A DNA stretch of 64,000 nucleotides from Geobacillus thermoleovorans (GCF_001610955.1 NZ_CP014335.1:475001-539000); one strand, 5' to 3'. Counted from the first letter of the stretch, positions 7,837 through 18,143 are shown. A program made the numbers and translations. The notes: generated from the sequence alone by a model not told the origin.

Positions 7837-9732
7837 ATGGATATTTTGCAAAAAATCGCCCGGTATCGGGAAGAAGAAGAAAAGTTGAAATGGGAAGGAA
7901 CGTTTGCTGAGTATTTAAAGATTTTAAAAGAAAAGCCGTGGGTGGCCCAGTCGGCTCATTCGCGTGTTTATAATATGATCAAAGATGCTGGGGTCGAAGA
8001 GGTGAATGGGCGGAAACGATATAAGTTTTTCAGCCAGCACCTGTTCGGGCTTGAGGAGGCGCTTGAGCGGCTCGTTGAGGAATATTTCCACCCGGCGGCG
8101 AAGCGGCTTGATGTGCGGAAACGGATTTTGCTGCTGATGGGGCCAGTTGGCGGCGGGAAGTCGACGCTTGTGACTTTGCTAAAGCGTGGGCTTGAAGAGT
8201 ATTCAAAAACAGAGCGCGGCGCGGTGTATGCCATTAAAGGGTGCCCGATGCATGAAGATCCGCTTCACCTCATTCCTCACCATTTGCGCGACGATTTTTA
8301 CCGCGAATACGGCATTCGCATCGAAGGCGAGCTGTCGCCGCTCAATATGATGCGGCTTGAGAAAGAGTACGGCGGACGCATTGAAGACGTGCTAGTGGAG
8401 CGCATTTTCTTCTCGGAAAACCGCCGCGTCGGCATCGGGACGTTCAGTCCGTCTGATCCAAAATCGCAAGACATCGCCGATTTAACGGGAAGCATCGATT
8501 TTTCAACGATCGCGGAATACGGCTCCGAGTCCGACCCGCGCGCGTACCGGTTTGACGGCGAGCTGAACAAAGCCAACCGCGGGATTATGGAATTTCAAGA
8601 GATGTTAAAGTGCGATGAAAAATTTCTTTGGCATTTGCTGTCGCTGACGCAAGAAGGCAATTTCAAGGCTGGGCGGTTTGCTTTAATCAGCGCCGACGAA
8701 TTGATTATCGCTCATACGAACGAAACGGAATATCGGTCGTTCATCGCCAACAAAAAGAACGAGGCGCTCCATTCGCGCATCATCGTCATGCCGATTCCAT
8801 ACAACTTGCGCGTCTCGGAAGAAGAGCGCATTTACGAAAAAATGATCCGCGAAAGCGATGTCGCCGACGTGCATATCGCTCCACATACGTTGCGGATTGC
8901 GGCCATGTTTACGATTTTGACGCGGTTGAAAGAATCGAAGCGGCCGGATGTGGATTTATTGAAGAAAATGCGCTTGTATGATGGCGAAATGATCGAAGGA
9001 TTCAGCGAGGTCGATGTGGAGGAGCTGAAAAAGGAGCATCCGGACGAGGGGATGAGCGGCATCGACCCACGCTATGTCATCAACCGCATTTCTGCCTGCA
9101 TCATTCGCAAAGGAGTGCCGTCGATCAATGCGCTTGACGTGCTTCGTTCGTTGAAAGAAGGGTTGGATCAGCATCCGTCGATCACGAAGGAAGACCGCGA
9201 GCGGTACTTGAACTTCATTTCGCTTGTGCGTAAAGAATATGACGAAATCGCCAAACAAGAAGTGCAAAAGGCGTTCGTCTATTCGTATGAAGAGTCGGCG
9301 AAAACGTTGATGGATAACTATTTGGACAACGTCGAGGCGTACTGCAACAAGACGAAACTGCGCGATCCGCTCACTGGCGAGGAAATGAATCCGGATGAAA
9401 AGCTGATGCGCTCGATCGAGGAACAAATCGGCATTTCCGAAAATGCGAAAAAAGCGTTTCGTGAAGAAATTTTAATCCGCATTTCCGCCTATGCGCGCAA
9501 AGGGCAGCGATTTGATTACAACTCGCATGAACGGCTGCGCGAGGCAATCCAGAAAAAACTGTTCGCTGATCTAAAAGATATTGTGAAAATTACAACGTCG
9601 ACGAAAACACCGGATGAGCAGCAGTTGAAAAAAATTAACGAAGTCGTCGCCCGCCTCATTGATGAATACGGGTACAACTCCACGTCAGCCAACGAATTGC
9701 TCCGCTATGTCGGCAGCTTGTTGAACCGCTAG
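7837..9732 (+). CDS. prkA: PrkA family AAA protein (serine kinase/protease)
   Basis: 631 aa. The N-terminal half is an AAA+ domain with Walker A GPVGGGKST around residue 102; the C-terminal half is the PrkA-specific kinase-like region. The Bacillus protein was described as a serine kinase and later reported to have Lon-like protease activity; it promotes sporulation. The ATG at 7837 is preceded by GAGGAGG; a GTG 15 nt earlier overlaps that site. It is followed by a terminator and then yhbH. PrkA, YhbH and SpoVR homologues (YeaG, YeaH, YcgB) are co-regulated in enterobacteria, and all three genes occur in this window. Confidence 0.95.
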   Translation: MDILQKIARYREEEEKLKWEGTFAEYLKILKEKPWVAQSAHSRVYNMIKDAGVEEVNGRKRYKFFSQHLFGLEEALERLVEEYFHPAAKRLDVRKRILLLMGPVGGGKSTLVTLLKRGLEEYSKTERGAVYAIKGCPMHEDPLHLIPHHLRDDFYREYGIRIEGELSPLNMMRLEKEYGGRIEDVLVERIFFSENRRVGIGTFSPSDPKSQDIADLTGSIDFSTIAEYGSESDPRAYRFDGELNKANRGIMEFQEMLKCDEKFLWHLLSLTQEGNFKAGRFALISADELIIAHTNETEYRSFIANKKNEALHSRIIVMPIPYNLRVSEEERIYEKMIRESDVADVHIAPHTLRIAAMFTILTRLKESKRPDVDLLKKMRLYDGEMIEGFSEVDVEELKKEHPDEGMSGIDPRYVINRISACIIRKGVPSINALDVLRSLKEGLDQHPSITKEDRERYLNFISLVRKEYDEIAKQEVQKAFVYSYEESAKTLMDNYLDNVEAYCNKTKLRDPLTGEEMNPDEKLMRSIEEQIGISENAKKAFREEILIRISAYARKGQRFDYNSHERLREAIQKKLFADLKDIVKITTSTKTPDEQQLKKINEVVARLIDEYGYNSTSANELLRYVGSLLNR

Positions 9733-9765
9733 GCATGCCTCAAGCGCTGAGGCATGCTTTTTTTA
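9733..9765 (+). terminator. terminator after prkA
   Basis: GCATGCCTCA and TGAGGCATGC form a 10-pair stem followed by seven T residues. Confidence 0.9.
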
Positions 9766-9904
9766 TCCTCCTCCTCTGTCTGACCGAGTTGCACAGGGAG
9801 GGTCGAGCAAAGACGACGCAGCGAGCTTCGCTAAAAGGAAGAGAACAAGAGGGCGCGAAGCTGATAATCGGGCTTGTCTACTTTTCTATTTTCCTCATTC
9901 ATTG

Positions 9905-9933
9905 GTCAATTATTTTGAATTTTTGCATACGAT
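9905..9933 (+). promoter_or_regulatory. possible SigE-type promoter of yhbH
   Basis: GTCAATTA (9905-9912), 13 bp, CATACGAT (9926-9933), close to the sigma-E pattern. It is about 105 bp upstream of yhbH, which is in the sigma-E regulon of B. subtilis. The 9766-10040 gap shows no other feature apart from the ribosome binding site. Confidence 0.45.
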
Positions 9934-10040
9934 AAAATAAACCAACTTGGCATAGTGATGGCCCGTTTTGATGACGCCAACATAAGTATATGCGGGAAAG
10001 CGAAAAGTGTGAAAATGATTTTTTCAAAGGAGGGGAAAAC

Positions 10041-11198
10041 ATGAAGGGGAATTTTGTTGTATCGAAGGAAGACTGGTCCCTCCACCGCAAAGGATATGAT
10101 GATCAAAAGCGCCATCAAGAAAAAGTGAAGGAAGCGATCAAAAACAATTTGCCCGACTTAATTACGGAAGAAAGCATTATCATGTCCAACGGGCGCGATG
10201 TGATTAAAATTCCGATCCGCTCGCTCGATGAATACAAAATCCGCTACAATTATGAGAAAAACAAACACGTCGGCCAAGGAAATGGAGACAGCCAAGTCGG
10301 TGATGTGGTGGCCCGAGACGGAAGCGGGGAGGGGCAGGGGCCAGGAAAAGGCCAAGGTGCTGGCGATTTGCCGGGCCAAGATTATTACGAAGCTGAAGTG
10401 TCGCTGATGGAGATTGAGGAAGCGTTCTTTAGCCAATTGGAGCTGCCCAACTTGCAACGAAAAGAGCTGGATCAAAATGTAACCCAACATATCGAATTTA
10501 ACGACATCCGCCGCACCGGGCTGATGGGGAATATCGATAAGAAGCGGACGATGCTCGCTGCCTTCAAGCGCAATGCCATGAACGGCAAACCAGGCTTTTA
10601 TCCGATTTACCGTGAAGATTTGAAGTTTAAAACGTGGAACGAAGTCGTCAAACCAGAATCGAAGGCGGTCGTCTTGGCGATGATGGACACAAGCGGATCG
10701 ATGGGCATGTGGGAAAAATATATGGCACGCAGCTTTTTCTTCTGGATGACCCGCTTTTTGCGCACGAAATACGAAACAGTGGACATCGCCTTTATCGCCC
10801 ATCATACGGAAGCAAAAGTCGTCAGTGAGGAGGAGTTTTTCACGAAAGGGGAAAGCGGTGGAACGATTTGCTCATCAGCCTACCGCAAGGCGCTTGAACT
10901 CATTGAGACAAAATATCCACCGTCGCGCTACAACATTTATCCGTTCCACTTCTCGGACGGCGACAACCTGACATCGGACAATGCCCGCTGCGTGAAGCTT
11001 GTTCAGGAGCTGATGAAAGTATCGAACATGTTTGGGTATGGGGAAGTCAACCAGTACAATCGCCATTCCACGCTCATGTCGGCGTATCGCAATATTAAGG
11101 ATGAAAAGTTCCGCTACTATATTTTGAAGCAAAAATCGGATGTGTTCCACGCGATGAAAACATTTTTCCGCAAAGAAGAGAGCAAGCAGCTTGTTTGA
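10041..11198 (+). CDS. yhbH: sporulation protein YhbH (DUF444)
   Basis: 385 aa. The C-terminal half contains a von Willebrand-type fold with the MIDAS-like signature MDTSGSMG at about residue 214. A Gly/Gln-rich linker ([17 protein letters not shown]) sits around residues 95-115. The family partners functionally with PrkA and SpoVR. The start follows AAAGGAGGGG at good spacing. It is cytoplasmic. The biochemical role is not established; the link to sporulation comes from Bacillus knowledge and the neighbouring prkA. Confidence 0.93.
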   Translation: MKGNFVVSKEDWSLHRKGYDDQKRHQEKVKEAIKNNLPDLITEESIIMSNGRDVIKIPIRSLDEYKIRYNYEKNKHVGQGNGDSQVGDVVARDGSGEGQGPGKGQGAGDLPGQDYYEAEVSLMEIEEAFFSQLELPNLQRKELDQNVTQHIEFNDIRRTGLMGNIDKKRTMLAAFKRNAMNGKPGFYPIYREDLKFKTWNEVVKPESKAVVLAMMDTSGSMGMWEKYMARSFFFWMTRFLRTKYETVDIAFIAHHTEAKVVSEEEFFTKGESGGTICSSAYRKALELIETKYPPSRYNIYPFHFSDGDNLTSDNARCVKLVQELMKVSNMFGYGEVNQYNRHSTLMSAYRNIKDEKFRYYILKQKSDVFHAMKTFFRKEESKQLV

Positions 11199-11274
11199 TC
11201 CTCTTGTTGGCTGGAAGGGGGATTTCTTTTTTTTTGGAAGCGGGGAAGAGCGGTTTCCTTCCCCGTTGGATACG

Positions 11275-11985
11275 TTATTGCTTTTGTAATGTAGCAACCA
11301 TGGCGAGCACGGCGCCAAGCACGTCTTCGCTGCTTGGAGCGTGTACGGTCAATAGCATCGGCGTCGGTTGGGCGCTGGCGATGACATGAACCGTGACGCC
11401 GTCTGTTTGGGCGGTGTACCAAACCGCATCAGTGAACGGCTTAGGCAACCCGTCCGTTTGTTGGCGGGCGGCGTTGGCGTCGACTGCTTGGGCATGTTCT
11501 TTCGCTAGTTGTTCATAGTTTGTTTCACCCGGAGAAAGCAAGCGGATGCGGGCGAATGCGTCGCCATGAAGCAGGACATCGGCACTCGGTTCTTCGGCGT
11601 CAAGCGTCCACCCTTCCAAAACATAGAGGGAAAAATGTTGATTGTCGCTCGTTTGCAGCGTCGCTGTTTCGGTGATGGTTTGGTTTCCTGTCCGATAGGA
11701 CAAAGAAGTCGTTGGCTGCGAAGAGGCAGGTTGCTCTTCGTCAGCGGGCGGCTGCCCGGAGGTTTCTTCCTTTGCGGCTGCTTGTCTACTCGCCGCCGCA
11801 TCCGATTGGCCGGAAGAAGCTTGCTTTTCGTTTGGCGGCTGCACATTGGCGGACGTTTCTCTTGAGGCGGCTGGCTGTTGTTCTTTCGCTGCTTTTGTTG
11901 CTGACTCCTGCGCTTTCATTCCGCAGCCAACCAGCAAGGCGGAGGCGACAGCGAGAGAGAACAACAGTTTCCAGTATCGAGTCAT
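11275..11985 (-). CDS. lipoprotein with low-complexity linker
   Basis: 236 aa. A lipoprotein signal peptide ends in the lipobox LLVGC (Cys near residue 21). Residues 25-90 are rich in Ala, Gln, Ser, Glu and Pro, a typical surface-exposed linker. The C-terminal ~140 residues form a compact domain (FSLYVLEGWTLDAEEPSADV...), with no family recognised. The start at 11985 has AGGAGG seven bases before it; the ATG six bases upstream is too close to that site. The partner or ligand is unknown. Confidence 0.7.
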   Translation of the reverse strand: MTRYWKLLFSLAVASALLVGCGMKAQESATKAAKEQQPAASRETSANVQPPNEKQASSGQSDAAASRQAAAKEETSGQPPADEEQPASSQPTTSLSYRTGNQTITETATLQTSDNQHFSLYVLEGWTLDAEEPSADVLLHGDAFARIRLLSPGETNYEQLAKEHAQAVDANAARQQTDGLPKPFTDAVWYTAQTDGVTVHVIASAQPTPMLLTVHAPSSEDVLGAVLAMVATLQKQ

Positions 11986-12061
11986 GTTCATTCCTCCTTA
12001 TGTTCTCCATATACTCCCCATTATACCAATTGAAACGGTGGAAACAAACAGAATGGTTTCC

Positions 12062-12172
12062 CTATTTTTTCTGCTTGTTTGTTTTTGCACGTTGTTTGAC
12101 GTGCAAGGCGATATGCGCCCCGCCCCAAACAGCGGCGACGAGCAGAACGAGTGAAGCAAATCCGTAAAGCAT
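12062..12172 (-). CDS. small membrane protein, 36 aa
   Basis: The 36-residue product begins MLYGFASLVLLVAAVWGG, one transmembrane helix, then a basic tail rich in Lys (KQRAKTNKQKK). GAGGAGGGGG precedes the start. It is upstream of the lipoprotein gene on the same strand. Function unknown; tail-in membrane peptides of this kind are common in Bacillaceae. Confidence 0.5.
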   Translation of the reverse strand: MLYGFASLVLLVAAVWGGAHIALHVKQRAKTNKQKK

Positions 12173-12220
12173 GTTGTCCCCCTCCTCATGTATACTAGAT
12201 GGCAGGATCCACAATAATGT

Positions 12221-12237
12221 ATGAAACGCGTTTCAAG
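12221..12237 (+). promoter_or_regulatory. LacI-type operator upstream of the lacI pseudogene
   Basis: The perfect palindrome TGAAACGCGTTTCA (12222-12235) is a typical LacI/GalR-family operator. It lies 30 bp before the start of the broken regulator and probably served autoregulation. Confidence 0.5.
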
Positions 12238-12265
12238 GCAAGTCTTTTTTAGGGAGTGTGTGAAT

Positions 12266-12862
12266 ATGGCCAATATCCGTGACTTGGCGAAAGAGGCAGG
12301 CGTATCGGTGGCTGCTGTATCAAGGGTGTTGAACGGATATCCGTATGTGAGCGAGGAAAAGCGGAAGACGGTTGGGAAGCAGTGGAGAAGCTCAATTACA
12401 CGAAAAATATTCAGGCCGTCCATTTGGCGAAAGGAAGGGCAGCGATTGTCGGCGTTATGCTTCCGTACATTCATCATCCTTATTTTTCTGCGATAATGGG
12501 AGGTATACCCAAAGAGGCGCTCCGTTATGGCTACCAACTGCTTTTGGTTCAGACGAATTATGACGTGGAGAGGGAACTCGAGGCGTTAGAGCGGCTGCGG
12601 ATGAGGCAAATGGATGGGCTGATCGTGTGCTCCCGCGAAGTGGGCTGGGAGGCGTTTGCCGCTTATCAGGAAGACGGTCCCATCGTTTTTATGCGAACAT
12701 GTCAGAGAGCACGATTTTCTTGCTGTTTACACCGTCGCTTTGCCACATTTTCAGCTGGGAGGGAAAGCGTTTCGCTTGATTCATCATTGGCTGGAGACAG
12801 GCAATGTGACGCGAAAGCAGGAAGAGCTGCCTGCCCGGTTGCTGGTGCGGGATACGGCATAA
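12266..12862 (+). pseudogene. LacI family regulator, frameshifted and deleted
   Basis: The N-terminus [20 protein letters not shown] is a complete LacI helix-turn-helix, followed by the hinge. The frame then shifts near 12375 and continues as [20 protein letters not shown] and the first part of the effector-binding domain. Near 12700 the sequence jumps, in another frame, to the family's C-terminal end (GGKAFRLIHHWLETGN, then PARLLVRDTA). Most of the sugar-binding core is therefore missing. The regulator cannot be functional. The direct neighbours give no hint of the lost target genes. Confidence 0.8.
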
Positions 12863-12920
12863 TAGGGCCTGGCTTTCCGTCTCTGACAACCAGCTTGAAG
12901 CCGCTCGAAACGGCATCGTG

Positions 12921-13601
12921 TTATGTTGCTTTCAGATGGTACCGATTCACTGGGCGTCCGACGCCGCCGTATTGAACATCGAGCACGACTTTTCCCGTTT
13001 TCTCAAGGTACTCCAAATAGCGGCGGGCGGTGACGCGGGCGATGCCGACTCCTTCGGCCACTTCCTCGGCGGAAACGGGGAAGCGGTGTTGACGCAAATA
13101 GGCGATCACTTTTTCCAATGTTACCTCATTCAGTCCTTTCGGAAGCTCGGAGGACGGTCCGGCCGGTTGTTCAGTCGCCCGCCTTAGGGCATCGAGTTCC
13201 ACCTGGGTGAGCGATTCCTTTTCCGCAAGCGACCGGCGGAAGGTCCGATAATTTTCCAACGCCTGTTTGAGCCGTTCAAATTTAAACGGTTTCACAATGT
13301 AATCGAAGGCGCCGTTTTGCAGGACGCGGCGCACCGTTTCAATGTCGCTCGCCGCGGTAATGGCGATGATATCAACTTCATGGCCGCGGGCGCGGATTTG
13401 TTTTAATGTTTCAAGGCCGTCCAGCTGCGGCATGTAAATATCAATCATCGCTAAATCCGGACGGAGCTCGTGAATGAGGTGGAGTCCTTCTTCACCGTTT
13501 CGAGCGAGGCCGATGACGGTGAAGCCGTCCACTTGTTCAATCATTTGCCGGTTCACTTCTTGCACCATCGGGTCATCCTCGATCAACAACACGCGATACA
13601 T
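12921..13601 (-). CDS. dctR: C4-dicarboxylate response regulator DctR
   Basis: 226 aa. Receiver domain with phosphoacceptor Asp54 (MIDIYMPQLDG) and Lys104, followed by a C-terminal helix-turn-helix (EEVAEGVGIARVTARRYLEY) of the CitB/DcuR type. It pairs with the sensor kinase DctS encoded directly upstream (63 bp gap). In B. subtilis DctR activates dctP in response to fumarate or succinate. AAGGAGG precedes the start. Confidence 0.88.
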   Translation of the reverse strand: MYRVLLIEDDPMVQEVNRQMIEQVDGFTVIGLARNGEEGLHLIHELRPDLAMIDIYMPQLDGLETLKQIRARGHEVDIIAITAASDIETVRRVLQNGAFDYIVKPFKFERLKQALENYRTFRRSLAEKESLTQVELDALRRATEQPAGPSSELPKGLNEVTLEKVIAYLRQHRFPVSAEEVAEGVGIARVTARRYLEYLEKTGKVVLDVQYGGVGRPVNRYHLKAT

Positions 13602-13664
13602 AGCCTTTTCCTCCTTCGTCTCGACGGGAGTGTCTTTCGCGGCCGCCGCTGCATGAATGGGTAG

Positions 13665-15242
13665 TCACATATCAAAGGTAACAGTAAACACCGTTCCTTT
13701 CCCTTCCTCCGACTGCACATCGATGCGCCCGTTTCCCTTTTCCACAATTTGCTTCACCAAATACAAGCCGATGCCGCGTCCGTTTTCCCCTTTGGTTGAA
13801 AAGCCTTCATCAAAAATGCGGTCAATATGCTCGCGAGCAATGCCTTGGCCGTTGTCTTCGACCGAGAGGGAACAAATTTCTTCATTTTGTTCAAGGCTGA
13901 CGTAAATTTCTTTTTCCCGGTCGGTTACGCCGCGAAAGGCATCGAAGGCGTTTTCAATTAAATTGCCAAGGAGAACAACAAAATCATGGTGATCGAGATG
14001 CGGCGGAAAGCGGTGCAGCCGGCTGTGCCGGTCGATTGTCACGCGGATGCCGAGCTCCTTGCCGCGGCGGATTTTGCTTAAGAGCAATCCAGAAATGCTT
14101 TCGTCCTTGATGTTGCGGCTTAAAAACTGCGTCAGTTCTGCTTGTTCCTCTGTAACTTGGAACACGTACTCGAGCGCTTTTTCAATATGGCCGAGCTGAA
14201 TAAGGCCGGCGATCGTATGAAGTTTGTTCATGTATTCATGATTTTGCACGCGCAAGGCGTGGACAAACGCCTTTACGCCCGTCAATTCTTCGGCCAGCCG
14301 TTTCACTTCCGTCCGGTCTTGGAAAATGGCGATGGCGCCGACCGTTTTTCCGTTGACTTTGATCGGGATGCGGTTGCTCCAAATCGTTAAATTGCCGATC
14401 TGCAACTCCTTATTGTAAATCGGCTTGTTTACTTCCAAGATTTCCGGAAGGTGTGTGTCCGGAATGATGGAACGGATCGATCGGCCGATGACATCCCCTT
14501 TGACGCCGAGCATTTGTTTTGCCCGGTCGTTGAAGATGGTAATTTTTTCATCGCTGTCAATGGCGATGACGCCTTCATGCATGGCGTTAAACGCTTCCGT
14601 CCGTTCGATCAGCAGCTTGGCGATCTCATGCGGTTCCAGCTCAAACATTTGCCGCTTGATATGGGAGGCGAGCAGCCATGCGCCAATTCCACCGACAACG
14701 AGCGACAAAACGACCGCTACAGCAGCTTCTTCTTTCAAAGAATCAATGGCTTCAAAAAACGTCGGCAACCGGTAGGCGGCGATGACGACGCCAATTTGTT
14801 CGTGATCGCTGTTCATAATGGGAACGAAGGCGCGAACCACTGTCCCGATTTCCCCGCGGGCTTTGGAAGTGTACGTATGTTCGGCAAACGCCGGCCCCTC
14901 ATCAGCACCGCGGGAGATCGTGCCGATCATCGCAGGAAGCGGATGGGAGAGGCGCACTTTGTTCATATCGAGAACGACGATATAGTCGGCGCTGTGAATG
15001 ACGCGCACCCGCTCGACGACCGGATTGATCAGCGCCCGGCTTTGTTTGTTTTCGACAATATGGCGTCTGACTTCGGGCATCTCGGAGACGGTGCGCGCGG
15101 TTAGCAAGGCGCGCTGGCTGAGTTCCTCCTCCTTTGTATGGAAAAAGTCGCTGATGATGAATACACCGCTCAGCAACATGGAAAAGCTGACGATGGCGAA
15201 AATCAAAATCGTAATTTTCCAGCGAATCGGCAGCCGGTTCAT
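13665..15242 (-). CDS. dctS: sensor histidine kinase DctS
   Basis: 525 aa. Two transmembrane helices (about residues 9-33 and 174-195) enclose an extracytoplasmic PAS-like sensor domain. A cytoplasmic PAS domain follows (about 213-312), then the kinase core with phospho-His near 335 (QNHEYMNKLHTI) and a C-terminal ATPase with EDNGQGI and GRGIGLYLV boxes. This is the CitA/DcuS family. The ATG at 15242 follows AAGGAG. With the divergent DctB and the downstream DctR it forms the dicarboxylate-sensing system. Confidence 0.9.
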   Translation of the reverse strand: MNRLPIRWKITILIFAIVSFSMLLSGVFIISDFFHTKEEELSQRALLTARTVSEMPEVRRHIVENKQSRALINPVVERVRVIHSADYIVVLDMNKVRLSHPLPAMIGTISRGADEGPAFAEHTYTSKARGEIGTVVRAFVPIMNSDHEQIGVVIAAYRLPTFFEAIDSLKEEAAVAVVLSLVVGGIGAWLLASHIKRQMFELEPHEIAKLLIERTEAFNAMHEGVIAIDSDEKITIFNDRAKQMLGVKGDVIGRSIRSIIPDTHLPEILEVNKPIYNKELQIGNLTIWSNRIPIKVNGKTVGAIAIFQDRTEVKRLAEELTGVKAFVHALRVQNHEYMNKLHTIAGLIQLGHIEKALEYVFQVTEEQAELTQFLSRNIKDESISGLLLSKIRRGKELGIRVTIDRHSRLHRFPPHLDHHDFVVLLGNLIENAFDAFRGVTDREKEIYVSLEQNEEICSLSVEDNGQGIAREHIDRIFDEGFSTKGENGRGIGLYLVKQIVEKGNGRIDVQSEEGKGTVFTVTFDM

Positions 15243-15555
15243 GGCGGAACTCCTTTTTGGCAATCATGATTGCTGTTGAACATGCCATATGAATCGGGAA
15301 AGGAATAAATCAACGTTTTTTTTCATTATACCAAATCTTCTTGAATGGAAAGAAACGAAAGGTGTAAAATGGCGGTGGGGAACAAATATTCTGCCCGCCA
15401 GCATAGAAGATGGGGCATACGTAAGGCGTGGCGATTGCTGCTTTCAAACCGAATCCGTGAGCTCCAGCCGCTTTTTTGCTTCAATGATTCGAGTCGGCGG
15501 GGAGCATTCCGTTGGAGTGCAATTTTAGCAATAGGATGGAAGAATGGTGTGAACA

Positions 15556-16596
15556 ATGGGGAAAAAGTGGAGAGCATGGACAATCCTTTTGTTTGTCGGC
15601 CTCGGTCTGGTCGGCTGGGCAGCTAGCCGTCAACTGGGACGTGAACCACTTGTTTATGACGACGAGCAAAAGGGGTTGAAAAAGCAAATCATTATTTATT
15701 TCAGCCATGTCGTAGCAGAGAATACGCCAAAAGGGTTGGCGGCGCAAAAGTTTGCCGAGCTCGTCGAGCAAAAAACAAACGGCCGCGTCAAAGTCGAAGT
15801 GTTCCCGAACGGCTCGCTTTATTCGGATGGGGAAGAGCTTGATGCGCTGTTGCGCGGCGACGTGCAAATGATCGCGCCATCATTTTCAAAGGTGACAGAG
15901 CTTGTCCCCGAATGGCAAGTGCTCGATTTGCCGTTTTTGTTCCGCGATGAGGACGACGTGCGCCGCGTGTTTACTGGAAAAGTGGGCGCCGAGCTGCTTC
16001 GGATGCTGGAGGCAAAAGGAATTAAAGGACTGGCGTTTTGGAGCAATGGATTTAAGCAAATGATGAGCACAACCCGTCCGCTCATCGCCCCTGACGATTT
16101 TCGCGGCTTGCGTTTTCGCATTATGCCGAGCGAAGTGATTGAAAAGCAGTTTCGTTTGCTTGGCGGTGAACCGGTTGCTGTTTCATTTGACCGCGTTTAT
16201 CAGGAGCTTGAACAGCATAAGTTTGATGGGCAGGAAAATACGATTTCTAATATTTATTCGAAAGGGTTTTACAAATTTCAACCGTATATTACAATCAGCA
16301 ATCACGGGTATCTCGGGTACGCAGTCATGATGAATCAGTCATTTTGGGACAGTTTGCCGAAAGACATCCAGCAAAAAATAACTGAAGCGATGGCTGAAGC
16401 GACGCGTTGGAATTTAGAGCAGTCGAAAGAGCAAAACGAACGGGAGCTCAAGCAGCTCGAGCGGCGTGAAGATGTCTTCCTTTACCGGCTGTCGGAAGAG
16501 GAGAAACGGAAATGGGAGCAGAAGTTCGCCCCGCTGTACGACGAGTTTACGAGGCAGTTTGGTTCCAGGCTTTTGAATGAAATTAGAGGATCGTAA
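15556..16596 (+). CDS. dctB: C4-dicarboxylate binding protein DctB
   Basis: 346 aa. An N-terminal membrane anchor or signal (residues 6-25) precedes a TRAP-type periplasmic-binding fold: [21 protein letters not shown] and [15 protein letters not shown] are typical of DctP/DctB proteins. In B. subtilis DctB works with DctS in sensing rather than as part of a TRAP transporter, and no TRAP membrane subunits are present here. A weak promoter TTGAAT-18 bp-TAAAAT lies at 15341-15370. The 313-bp divergent spacer before it holds nothing else recognised. A terminator follows. Confidence 0.88.
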   Translation: MGKKWRAWTILLFVGLGLVGWAASRQLGREPLVYDDEQKGLKKQIIIYFSHVVAENTPKGLAAQKFAELVEQKTNGRVKVEVFPNGSLYSDGEELDALLRGDVQMIAPSFSKVTELVPEWQVLDLPFLFRDEDDVRRVFTGKVGAELLRMLEAKGIKGLAFWSNGFKQMMSTTRPLIAPDDFRGLRFRIMPSEVIEKQFRLLGGEPVAVSFDRVYQELEQHKFDGQENTISNIYSKGFYKFQPYITISNHGYLGYAVMMNQSFWDSLPKDIQQKITEAMAEATRWNLEQSKEQNERELKQLERREDVFLYRLSEEEKRKWEQKFAPLYDEFTRQFGSRLLNEIRGS

Positions 16597-16599
16597 TAG

Positions 16600-16626
16600 G
16601 CTTCCGCGGGCGGAAGCTTTTTTGTT
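16600..16626 (+). terminator. terminator after dctB
   Basis: GCTTCCG and CGGAAGC form a tight stem, followed by TTTTTTTG. Confidence 0.85.
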
Positions 16627-16687
16627 TTTGAACAGCAAAAAAGGTCAAGACCAAAAAGACCAAAACGACCATTATCACCATAATATT

Positions 16688-16734
16688 TTGATTTCAACGA
16701 TTTTTCTTTATGATAATGTTGAAAGCGTTGCCAA
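16688..16734 (+). promoter_or_regulatory. dctP promoter with CcpA cre site
   Basis: TTGATT (16688-16693) and GATAAT (16712-16717) are 18 bp apart. Directly downstream, TTGAAAGCGTTGCCAA (16719-16734) matches the degenerate CcpA cre consensus at every fixed position. Its place at the start site predicts catabolite repression of dctP, as is known for dctP in B. subtilis. Confidence 0.7.
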
Positions 16735-16756
16735 TATATCGAAAGGAGTGGGAGAA

Positions 16757-18019
16757 ATGCGGAGAAAACTGAAAAACTTGACGGTGCAAGTCATCATCGG
16801 CATTATTTTAGGGATCATTGTCGGATTTCTATTTCCAGAATTCGGAGCGAAGTTAAAAGTATTGGCAGACGGATTTATTAAGCTGATTAAAATGGTGATC
16901 GCCCCGATCATTTTCTTCACCGTCGTCATCGGAATCGGCAATATGGGCGACTTGAAAAAGGTCGGCCGCATCGGCGGCAAGGCGCTCATTTATTTTGAAA
17001 TTGTCACGACGTTTGCGTTGGCGATCGGGATTGTCGTCGTCAACCTTGTCAAACCAGGGGTTGGGTTTCATACCGATGCAGTAAAAGGCGGCGACATTTC
17101 ACAATACACGAAACAAGCGGAAGAAACAAGCCACGGTTTTGTTGACTTCATTTTAAGCATCATTCCCGACAACGTCGTTGCCGCGATGGCGAGCGGCCAA
17201 CTGCTTCCGGTGCTCTTCTTCGCCGTGTTGTTCGGTTTAGCGGCTGCCGCGCTTGGGGAAAAAGCAAAACCAGTGATTTCCTTGTTTGAACGGCTGGCAG
17301 AAATTTTCTTCGGCGTCGTCAACATGGTTATGAAGGTGTCGCCGATCGCCGCGTTCGGCGCGATGGCGTACACGATCGGCACGTTCGGCCTCGGATCGCT
17401 CGTGTCGCTCGGTAAATTGATGGGTTCTGTTTACATTACGATGGCGCTCTTCATTTTCGTCGTGCTTGGCGGGATTGCCAAGTTTTATGGGTTTAACATC
17501 TTTAAGTTTCTCGCTTATATCAAAGAGGAACTGTTGCTTGTTTTGGGCACGTCTTCGTCTGAATCAGCGCTGCCGCGGCTAATGGAACGTTTGGAAAAAT
17601 ACGGGTGCTCGAAATCGGTTGTTGGTCTTGTCGTTCCGACAGGGTATTCGTTTAACCTAGACGGCACATCGATTTACCTGTCGATGGCAGCCATTTTCAT
17701 CGCCCAAGCGTACGGCATTGATTTAACCATTTGGCAAGAGCTGACGTTGCTTGGCGTATTAATGCTCACCTCGAAAGGGGCAGCAGGGGTTACCGGTTCG
17801 GGATTCATTACGTTGGCAGCGACTTTGGCGGCGTTCCCGATGATCCCGGTCGAAGGCATCGCCTTGTTGCTTGGGGTTGACCGCTTCATGTCGGAAGCGC
17901 GGGCGATTACGAATATTATCGGCAATGCTGTAGCGACAGTGGTTGTTTCGAAAATGGAAAACGAGTTTCATCCGAACGAAGCTGAAGTGGAGCGCGCCTC
18001 GATGAGCGTGGCCAAATAA
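16757..18019 (+). CDS. dctP: C4-dicarboxylate transporter DctP (DAACS family)
   Basis: 420 aa cation:dicarboxylate symporter with about eight transmembrane helices. The re-entrant loop motif [12 protein letters not shown] and the [12 protein letters not shown] and [14 protein letters not shown] segments are diagnostic of the DctA/GltP family. It takes up succinate, fumarate and malate across the membrane. The ATG at 16757 follows AAAGGAGTGGGAG. The adjacent dctB and the divergent dctSR support the substrate assignment. Catabolite repression is predicted from the cre site. Confidence 0.93.
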   Translation: MRRKLKNLTVQVIIGIILGIIVGFLFPEFGAKLKVLADGFIKLIKMVIAPIIFFTVVIGIGNMGDLKKVGRIGGKALIYFEIVTTFALAIGIVVVNLVKPGVGFHTDAVKGGDISQYTKQAEETSHGFVDFILSIIPDNVVAAMASGQLLPVLFFAVLFGLAAAALGEKAKPVISLFERLAEIFFGVVNMVMKVSPIAAFGAMAYTIGTFGLGSLVSLGKLMGSVYITMALFIFVVLGGIAKFYGFNIFKFLAYIKEELLLVLGTSSSESALPRLMERLEKYGCSKSVVGLVVPTGYSFNLDGTSIYLSMAAIFIAQAYGIDLTIWQELTLLGVLMLTSKGAAGVTGSGFITLAATLAAFPMIPVEGIALLLGVDRFMSEARAITNIIGNAVATVVVSKMENEFHPNEAEVERASMSVAK

Positions 18020-18143
18020 GAGTCAGGAGCCGATCTGCAAGTCCAATTGACAGCTTTTCCGTTCGCATGTTTCTGACTGCGTCGGGAAAGGAGCCGCACG
18101 CTGCAAATCGCCGAATGGATGAAAAAAGGAATGCAATGACAGC

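Noticed and set aside
11220..11265. Terminator between yhbH and the lipoprotein gene
   Set aside because: The hairpin CGGGGAAG/CTTCCCCG has its T-run before the stem, which is the wrong side for both converging genes.
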